Shown: piece by piece, positions 58,909-64,000 of the stretch
Position numbering within the stretch: the first letter of the stretch is position 1
Layout of the letters: every line of letters begins with the position of its first letter
NCBI RefSeq assembly: GCF_002019795.1
Contig: NZ_KV917381.1
Coordinates: 1,361,210-1,425,209 of the forward strand
DNA: 64,000 nt
DNA from: Bacillus alkalicellulosilyticus
Lineage (GTDB): Bacteria > Bacillota > Bacilli > Bacillales > Bacillaceae_F
Direction: 5' to 3'
Translations under genes and position numbers: made by a program
Notes under the pieces: model-generated
Seen by the model: the letters and a program-made list of their open reading frames with translations, nothing else
Told to the model about the DNA's origin: nothing
Database searches by the model: none

Positions 58909-59850
58909 TTATTTAGACTTCACTTTTGGTAAAATTTTATCTAACGTTACAGTCCGTTCAATCTTCCAAGTTGTTTCATCTTTCGGGTCATATTTTTCTA
59001 AAAATGAAATCACTTCTTTGGTAATTGGTGTTGGGGTAGAAGCACCCGATGTTACACCAACAATCTCAACATCTTGTAACCATTCTAATTGAAGCTCACT
59101 TACATCACCGATACGATAGGCTTTCGTTCCTGCTATTTGTTCAGAGACTTGAGCTAACCGGTTTGAATTATTACTTTTAGGGTCTCCTACAACGATGACC
59201 AAGTCTGCTTCTTTAGCTTGTTCAGCCACGGCTTCCTGACGCACTTGTGTAGCTAAGCATATTTCATTATGAACTTCAGCATGAGGATATTTCTTCATTG
59301 CTTGTTTCATAATTTCAGAGACATCCCACTGACTCATTGTTGTTTGGTTTGTTATAATAATCTTTTCCGAAGTGAGTGTGAGTTGGTTGACATCATCAAC
59401 CGATTGAACGAGATGAACAATTTCAGGGGCCACCCCGATAGCGCCTTCAGGTTCTGGGTGTCCCTTCTTCCCAACATATATTACCTGATACCCTTCTTCC
59501 TTTTTTTCACGAATCAGGTCATGGGTTCTAGTCACATCAGGGCATGTTGCATCAACGACCGTTAGTCCCTTTTCTCGAGCAAGTTTTCTGACTTCAGGTG
59601 AAACCCCATGTGCTGTAAATATAACCGTTCCCGTGTCTACTTGTTTGATAATTTCGAGCCTGTTAGGACCATCTAATGAAATGATACCATCTTCTTCAAA
59701 GGCATCCGTGACATGTTTATTGTGAACGATCATCCCTAAAATATAAATCGGTCTTGGTAAGTCTAAGTTTGCTGCAGCTTGTCTAGCCAGTACCATGGCA
59801 TCGACGACGCCATAGCAGTACCCTCTTGGGGAAATTTTCATGACTTTCAT
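58909..59850 (-). CDS. ispH: 4-hydroxy-3-methylbut-2-enyl diphosphate reductase
   Basis: IspH is the iron-sulfur enzyme that makes IPP and DMAPP in the last step of the MEP pathway. The 313-residue protein has cluster cysteines Cys-12 (RGYCYGV), the cysteine in DATCPDVT and that in [11 protein letters not shown], plus TNQTTMS and [13 protein letters not shown]. The ATG at 59850 follows AGGAGGACGGCT; a longer in-frame start at 59910 has no ribosome site. It is encoded opposite to yqfO and cshB. Confidence 0.97.
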   Translation of the reverse strand: MKVMKISPRGYCYGVVDAMVLARQAAANLDLPRPIYILGMIVHNKHVTDAFEEDGIISLDGPNRLEIIKQVDTGTVIFTAHGVSPEVRKLAREKGLTVVDATCPDVTRTHDLIREKKEEGYQVIYVGKKGHPEPEGAIGVAPEIVHLVQSVDDVNQLTLTSEKIIITNQTTMSQWDVSEIMKQAMKKYPHAEVHNEICLATQVRQEAVAEQAKEADLVIVVGDPKSNNSNRLAQVSEQIAGTKAYRIGDVSELQLEWLQDVEIVGVTSGASTPTPITKEVISFLEKYDPKDETTWKIERTVTLDKILPKVKSK

Positions 59851-59935
59851 AGCCGTCCTCCTACTTTGAAAAAAAATCATCTTTGCCCCCATTATAAAGG
59901 AGGAGAACAATTGTTACAAACATTAATAATTAAGG

Positions 59936-60553
59936 TTAAATATATAGCTTAGGTGCAGGGATGCCATTAATGGTTTTTTTTGGAGGAGCGGCTTTCGTTG
60001 ACTTAGGACGTTCAGCCTTTTTGTTAGTTGAATTCTTTGACTTATGTTTTGCTCTAGGCTTTGGCTTAGATTTAGGTTTATTTTCCTCAGAAACGTTTGT
60101 GACTTCTGTGACTTCTGTAACTTCTGCTTCTTGTATATCAGCAGAAGCTTGATTTTCTTCAGTTGTGGTACTGTCTTCTGAATTGCTACTAGCTGCACTT
60201 GACAACATCTTGTATAAAGCGGGAACATTTTTCAGGAATGGTCCATATTGTTGAACCATCGGTGTCACTTGTTGCACTACACCGATGATGCGTTGCGTAT
60301 TATTAATCATTGACATAATATTTAAACCAGAACCAGCACTAGAACTAGCCGCACTTGCTGCTGAACCTACTGCACCTGCAGCATTAGCTCCTCCACCTAA
60401 TCCGGACATAGCACCACCACCAAATAATCTTGCTAACAAACCGCCCCCTTGGGGAGCCATTGTTGAGAATTGGCCAGCTTGAGCAGGTAGTTGATGCATG
60501 AGAGGAGCTCCGAAAGATGCCGCATTCTGGAGTGGAGACATGGGTGGAAACAT
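59936..60553 (-). CDS. yqfQ: YqfQ/VrrA family low-complexity protein
   Basis: The 205-residue protein is compositionally biased: an N-terminal Pro/Met/Gly-rich part (GGGLLARLFGGGAMSG), an Ala/Ser-rich stretch, a conserved helical core (INNTQRIIGVVQQVTPMVQQYGPFLKNVP, residues split here only in description), and a Lys/Pro-rich tail. It matches the YqfQ/VrrA family, a spore-associated group in bacilli. The ATG at 60553 lies 8 nt after AAAGGA; upstream TTG and ATG codons overlap that site. Function is unknown. Confidence 0.85.
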   Translation of the reverse strand: MFPPMSPLQNAASFGAPLMHQLPAQAGQFSTMAPQGGGLLARLFGGGAMSGLGGGANAAGAVGSAASAASSSAGSGLNIMSMINNTQRIIGVVQQVTPMVQQYGPFLKNVPALYKMLSSAASSNSEDSTTTEENQASADIQEAEVTEVTEVTNVSEENKPKSKPKPRAKHKSKNSTNKKAERPKSTKAAPPKKTINGIPAPKLYI

Positions 60554-60652
60554 AGTTGTCATCCTTTCATCCAAAATATCATTTTCTAAGATTAGGTATA
60601 TGCTGTGACAGACAAAATGGTGATCGAACCTCGGTATTAATTAGCTACACAA

Positions 60653-60769
60653 GCCAAAACCAAAAAAAGAACCCCACTTTTTTTTATCTTAAAAAGAGGG
60701 TAAAAAGGAAAAACCACCTTTTTACGTTGCCAAAACCAAAAAAAGAACCCCACTTTTTTTGGTTTTGGC
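60653..60769 (+). repeat. Direct repeat with hairpins in the cshB leader region
   Basis: A 32-nt block starting GCCAAAACCAAAAAAAG occurs at 60653-60684 and again at 60729-60760. The second copy is part of a perfect 17-bp hairpin (60729-60745 with 60753-60769, loop AACCCCA). Between the copies is another perfect hairpin, GTAAAAAGG/CCTTTTTAC. A possible -10 (TATGAT, 60776-60781) follows, so the array may lie at or before the cshB promoter. Confidence 0.8.
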
Positions 60770-60819
60770 TCATACTATGATAAAATGGACAAACAATGTA
60801 TTGAAAGTAGGAGAAGGAT

Positions 60820-62133
60820 ATGAGTAATTCAAATTTTGAACGTTTTGATGTTAAACCTTTTTTAATCGAATCATTAACGGCACAGGGCTTTAAGTTACCT
60901 ACGGAAATTCAAGAAAGGCTAATCCCTGCGATTCGCTCGGGTAAGGACGTTATCGGGCAGTCACAAACGGGTTCTGGGAAGACATTAGCTTTTTTAATTC
61001 CTATTCTTGATGGTTTAGATGTAGACAGACCAGAGGTACAAGCTGTTATCACAGCACCTACGAGAGAGTTAGCTTCGCAAATTTTTGATGAAATGCAAAA
61101 ACTTCTTGAAAAAGAAGAGGAACAAAAGATTGTTGCCCGTCTTCTTGTTGGAGGAACGGATAGATTACGTACGATTGGAAAATTGAAAAATCAACCGCAT
61201 ATCATTGTTGGAACACCTGGACGAATCAATGATTTGGTGAAAGAACAAGCATTATTACTTCATACTGCGACAACTTTAGTTGTTGATGAAGCGGACCAAA
61301 TGCTTGATATGGGTTTTATTGAAGATGTTGATAAAACGGCTTCAAGGATGGCAGAGAATATACAAATGCTTGTCTTTTCTGCAACGATTCCTGAAAAACT
61401 GCAGCCGTTCTTAAAGAAATATATGAACCAGCCACGGCATGTTCATGTTGAACCAAAACATTTAACAGCGACGACGATAGAACATCGATTAATTCCACTT
61501 CGTCATCGCAATAAAATAGAATTAACAATTAGTATTGTACAATTGTTAAATCCCTACCTAGCGCTTATTTTTACGAATACGAAAGAAAACGCTGACGAAC
61601 TAGTAGGAGCGATGATTTCAAAAGGACTTAATGCTGACGCTATTCACGGAGGATTGCTTCCGAGACAGCGAAAGCAAGTCATGAAACAAGTGAAAGAAGG
61701 CAAAATTCAGTATGTCGTTTGTACTGATTTAGCTGCTCGTGGACTTGATATTAAAGGGGTAAGCCACGTTATTAATTTTGAGCTACCTAAAGACTTAGAT
61801 TTTTATGTTCATCGTGTTGGTAGAACAGCAAGAGCTGGAGAGAGCGGTATTGCCGTTACAGTTTATGAAGATGCAGACCAACTCGCGATCCAAAAACTGA
61901 TGAAACGAGGCGTCGACTTTTCTTTTGCCGATGTAAAAAAAGGGGAATGGGTTACGATAGAAAAACCTCGATTCGGTTCAAAAGATCCACGAACTAAAAG
62001 AGCAACGGTTCAAGGTGGCATGGGTGCAGCAAAAAGCAAACCGAAAAAAGTAAAGCCTGGCTATAAAAAGAAAGCACGTTGGGCTCAAGAAAAATTAGAA
62101 CGTAGACAGAGAAGACTAAACAAAAGAAAGTAA
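60820..62133 (+). CDS. cshB: DEAD-box RNA helicase CshB
   Basis: CshB (YqfR) is a cold-shock-associated RNA helicase. The 437-residue protein has a Q motif ([15 protein letters not shown]), Walker A SQTGSGKT at 48-55, [17 protein letters not shown] near 153-156, SAT, and the C-terminal RecA domain with [10 protein letters not shown] and [10 protein letters not shown], then a basic tail ([15 protein letters not shown]). The ATG follows TAGGAGAAGGAT. It is followed by nfo as in B. subtilis. Confidence 0.96.
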   Translation: MSNSNFERFDVKPFLIESLTAQGFKLPTEIQERLIPAIRSGKDVIGQSQTGSGKTLAFLIPILDGLDVDRPEVQAVITAPTRELASQIFDEMQKLLEKEEEQKIVARLLVGGTDRLRTIGKLKNQPHIIVGTPGRINDLVKEQALLLHTATTLVVDEADQMLDMGFIEDVDKTASRMAENIQMLVFSATIPEKLQPFLKKYMNQPRHVHVEPKHLTATTIEHRLIPLRHRNKIELTISIVQLLNPYLALIFTNTKENADELVGAMISKGLNADAIHGGLLPRQRKQVMKQVKEGKIQYVVCTDLAARGLDIKGVSHVINFELPKDLDFYVHRVGRTARAGESGIAVTVYEDADQLAIQKLMKRGVDFSFADVKKGEWVTIEKPRFGSKDPRTKRATVQGGMGAAKSKPKKVKPGYKKKARWAQEKLERRQRRLNKRK

Positions 62134-62153
62134 GTGAAGGGAGAGAGGGAAAC

Positions 62154-63044
62154 ATGTTATTAGGTTCTCATGTTTCAATGAGTGGGAAAAAGATGCTTTT
62201 AGCTTCAAGCGAAGAAGCGATTTCATATGGAGCCAATACATTTATGATTTATACAGGTGCTCCTCAAAATACAAGAAGAAAAGCGATTGAAGATTTGAAC
62301 ATTGCCGAAGGAATCGCTCATATGAAGGAAAACGGTATTACTGATATCATTGTTCACGCTCCTTACATTATCAACATTGGTAATACAGAGAAAAAGGAGA
62401 CTTTTGAACTTGGCGTCAACTTCTTACGTTCCGAGATTGAACGAACCGATGCGCTTGGAGCCAAGCAAATCGTTCTTCATCCTGGGGCACATGTAGGTGC
62501 TGGTGCTGAAAAAGGGATAGAGAAAATTATTGAGGGATTAAATGAGGTCTTGGAGAAAGATCAGCATGTTCATATTGCACTAGAAACGATGGCAGGTAAG
62601 GGAACAGAATGTGGTCGAAATTTTGAAGAAATAGCTAAAATCATTGAGGGTGTAACACACAATGAAAAGATATCAGTTTGCTTTGATACTTGTCATACTC
62701 ATGATGCTGGTTATAATATTGTAGATGATTTTGATGGAGTTCTAGAAGAGTTCGACAATATCATTGGCATTGACCGTTTACAAGTATTACATGTGAATGA
62801 TAGTAAAAATGAGAGTGGTGCTCGAAAAGACCGACATGAAAATATCGGGTTTGGACACATTGGATTTAAAGCATTACATTATATCGTTCACCACCCACAG
62901 TTAATTCACGTTCCTAAAATCTTAGAAACTCCGTTTATTGGGGAAGATAAAAACTCGAAGAAAGCACCGTATAAACACGAAATTGTGATGTTAAAGGAAG
63001 GTTCATTTAACGAGAAGTTAAAAGAAGAGATTATCCTCATATAA
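62154..63044 (+). CDS. nfo: Endonuclease IV
   Basis: Nfo is a zinc-dependent AP endonuclease in base excision repair. The 296-residue protein shows GSHVSMSG at the start, [42 protein letters not shown], and [25 protein letters not shown], the metal-ligand motifs of the family. A strong ribosome site (GAAGGGAGAGAGGGAAAC) precedes the ATG 20 nt after cshB. Confidence 0.98.
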   Translation: MLLGSHVSMSGKKMLLASSEEAISYGANTFMIYTGAPQNTRRKAIEDLNIAEGIAHMKENGITDIIVHAPYIINIGNTEKKETFELGVNFLRSEIERTDALGAKQIVLHPGAHVGAGAEKGIEKIIEGLNEVLEKDQHVHIALETMAGKGTECGRNFEEIAKIIEGVTHNEKISVCFDTCHTHDAGYNIVDDFDGVLEEFDNIIGIDRLQVLHVNDSKNESGARKDRHENIGFGHIGFKALHYIVHHPQLIHVPKILETPFIGEDKNSKKAPYKHEIVMLKEGSFNEKLKEEIILI

Positions 63045-63104
63045 AAAAAGAAGGGTGCAGCCAAAGAGCCTTATTACAGAGCTATTGGAGGCATCCTTCT
63101 TTTA
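63043..63104. terminator. Terminator between nfo and yqfT
   Basis: AAAAGAAGG-TGC-CC pairs with GG-GCA-CCTTCTTTT with small internal mismatches and a long loop; A and T runs suit both convergent genes. Confidence 0.75.
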
Positions 63105-63118
63105 TCTTGAAATAGGAC

Positions 63119-63391
63119 TTACAATTGGTTTAAGTAATGTCCATATTGCTGTAGTAATTGAGATACAACATTTGAAACGTGTGGATCAACTTCGTTTTTT
63201 AACCTAGAGATAATTCGTTGAACCTGTTGTTGATTTGTTACATCAATATTTTCAGACTTTAATACAGTCATCACTTGGGTGGCTTGGTCTGGTGTTAAAG
63301 AAATGTTATGTTGTTGAGCCAATCCTAGTAATTCTTGCTTCGTTAATGAGTTTACTTTCATGTTAACCATTTGGATAATAACTGGATTCAT
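63119..63391 (-). CDS. yqfT: DUF2624 family protein YqfT
   Basis: The 90-residue helical protein starts at ATG after TTAGGAGTGATCTC. Sequence (KVNSLTKQELLGLAQQHNI, a second helix pair and a C-terminal QLLQQYGHYLNQL) and position beside nfo match YqfT/DUF2624. Function is unknown. Confidence 0.88.
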   Translation of the reverse strand: MNPVIIQMVNMKVNSLTKQELLGLAQQHNISLTPDQATQVMTVLKSENIDVTNQQQVQRIISRLKNEVDPHVSNVVSQLLQQYGHYLNQL

Positions 63392-63539
63392 GAGATCACT
63401 CCTAATTAAAATGATATAACCATTGTATGACTATGTTGTAATTTGGTGACTAATTTCTAGAGAATAAGAAGGAAGTTTGCATTCTTTGTGGAATTTATAT
63501 CCAAGGCAGATTATTTTGTAACATTTTTAGGGGGACAGT

Positions 63540-64000
63540 ATGCTGATACATAACACAAACAAAATAATGAGTCACAATGCAGAGCGCAAGCAACAAGAAC
63601 AGATAGTTGTGGATACTAGCAACTCGAATCCTTGTTCATTACAAATTTCACCTTCATATGATACGACTCAATTATGGGAAGAGATAGATATCCCAATTGT
63701 AATAATGGATTATTCTTTTCAAATACAAAATGTAAATAGCGCTTTTCTTCAACTTTTTAATATTAAACGAATTCAATTTGAAGAAATAAGAAATCAACCG
63801 ATATTCGAGTTTTCTCAATTACCAGAACCAGATAAATTAAAATTGCTTTGCACTAGAGTTAAACAATTAAATAAAACAGAACAGATAGAAGTGGAAAACG
63901 ATGATTTTTCATTACGACTAAAGCTCTCCAACCAAGGGCAATCATTTTTTCTTCATCTATATGATATATCTATCCAAAATCAGTATGAGGAGTTAATTAC
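63540..64000 (+). CDS. PAS-domain protein, N-terminal part
   Basis: A frame opens at ATG 63540 after TTTTAGGGGGACAGT and stays open to the window end (153 codons). After about 45 polar residues, residues 48-150 look like a PAS domain: WEEIDIPIVIMDYSFQIQNVNSAFLQLF is the typical first strand and helix, and LYDISIQNQYEEL is the end and linker. The effector domain lies beyond the edge; GGDEF/EAL, histidine kinase or a regulator are all possible. Confidence 0.7.
   Translation, partial: MLIHNTNKIMSHNAERKQQEQIVVDTSNSNPCSLQISPSYDTTQLWEEIDIPIVIMDYSFQIQNVNSAFLQLFNIKRIQFEEIRNQPIFEFSQLPEPDKLKLLCTRVKQLNKTEQIEVENDDFSLRLKLSNQGQSFFLHLYDISIQNQYEELI

Overview
The window is a chromosomal segment of a low-GC Bacillota bacterium, almost certainly a spore-forming member of the Bacillaceae. 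Gene order follows the Bacillus subtilis block from sda and yqeH through comE, dnaK, floA, era, glyQS, dnaG and sigA to nfo and yqfT. Sporulation and competence genes (sda, gpr, spoIIP, yqfC, yqfD, comER, comEA, comEB, comEC) support this. A partial Mrp-type Na+/H+ antiporter gene at the left edge would suit an alkaliphilic or salt-tolerant lineage, though mrp also occurs in neutrophiles. I see no prophage, insertion sequence, CRISPR array, rRNA or tRNA gene.

Layout. 1-2845: mrpA (partial, minus strand), a small membrane-protein gene, sda (minus) and a long gene-free stretch with a DnaA-box cluster; yqeG, which lies here in B. subtilis, is absent. 2846-8236: a tightly overlapping operon, yqeH-aroE-yhbY-nadD-yqeK-rsfS-cvfB-like-yqeM. 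8474-14852: competence region, comER and a small DUF2533-like gene (minus), then comEA, an inserted O-acetylhomoserine sulfhydrylase gene with its own consensus promoter, comEB and comEC. 14928-20110: yqzM, holA, rpsT, gpr, spoIIP, yqxA. 20307-31628: lepA-hemW, then the CIRCE-controlled hrcA-grpE-dnaK and dnaJ-prmA-rsmE-mtaB. 31946-34848: deoC, a Na/Pi-type transporter, rpsU, yqeY. 35122-37998: nfeD-floA-yqfB behind a textbook sigma-W promoter. 38180-46996: yqfC-yqfD-phoH-pgpH-ybeY-dgkA-DUF502-cdd-era-yqzL-recO. 47288-51720: glyQS behind a glycine T-box, ccpN, ppsR. 51964-58793: yqxD, dnaG, sigA, a membrane protein, cccA, trmK, yqfO. 58909-64000: ispH, yqfQ, cshB, nfo, yqfT and the start of a PAS-domain protein.

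The genes are mostly housekeeping functions: ribosome assembly and modification (yqeH, yhbY, rsfS, ybeY, era, lepA, prmA, rsmE), protein folding (hrcA regulon), replication and transcription initiation (dnaG, sigA, holA), NAD, isoprenoid and aromatic biosynthesis, DNA uptake and sporulation.

The less ordinary material is between the genes. At least five intergenic copies of a roughly 80-160 nt structured repeat are present. Each has two arms carrying a GGCTTCGC-like core, and the three best copies have a central hairpin. Both arms and central stem change sequence between copies while keeping base pairing, so the structure looks conserved. One copy sits inside the dnaK operon between dnaK and dnaJ. 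A second family of about 51-bp repeats (tandem at 32666-32836, single unit at 18406-18456), a duplicated hairpin family (34913, 58817), a triple AATAAGG motif before deoC, and repeated hairpins in the cshB leader complete the set. No coding cassette looks like an undescribed defence or metabolic system; the repeat family is the best candidate for something new.
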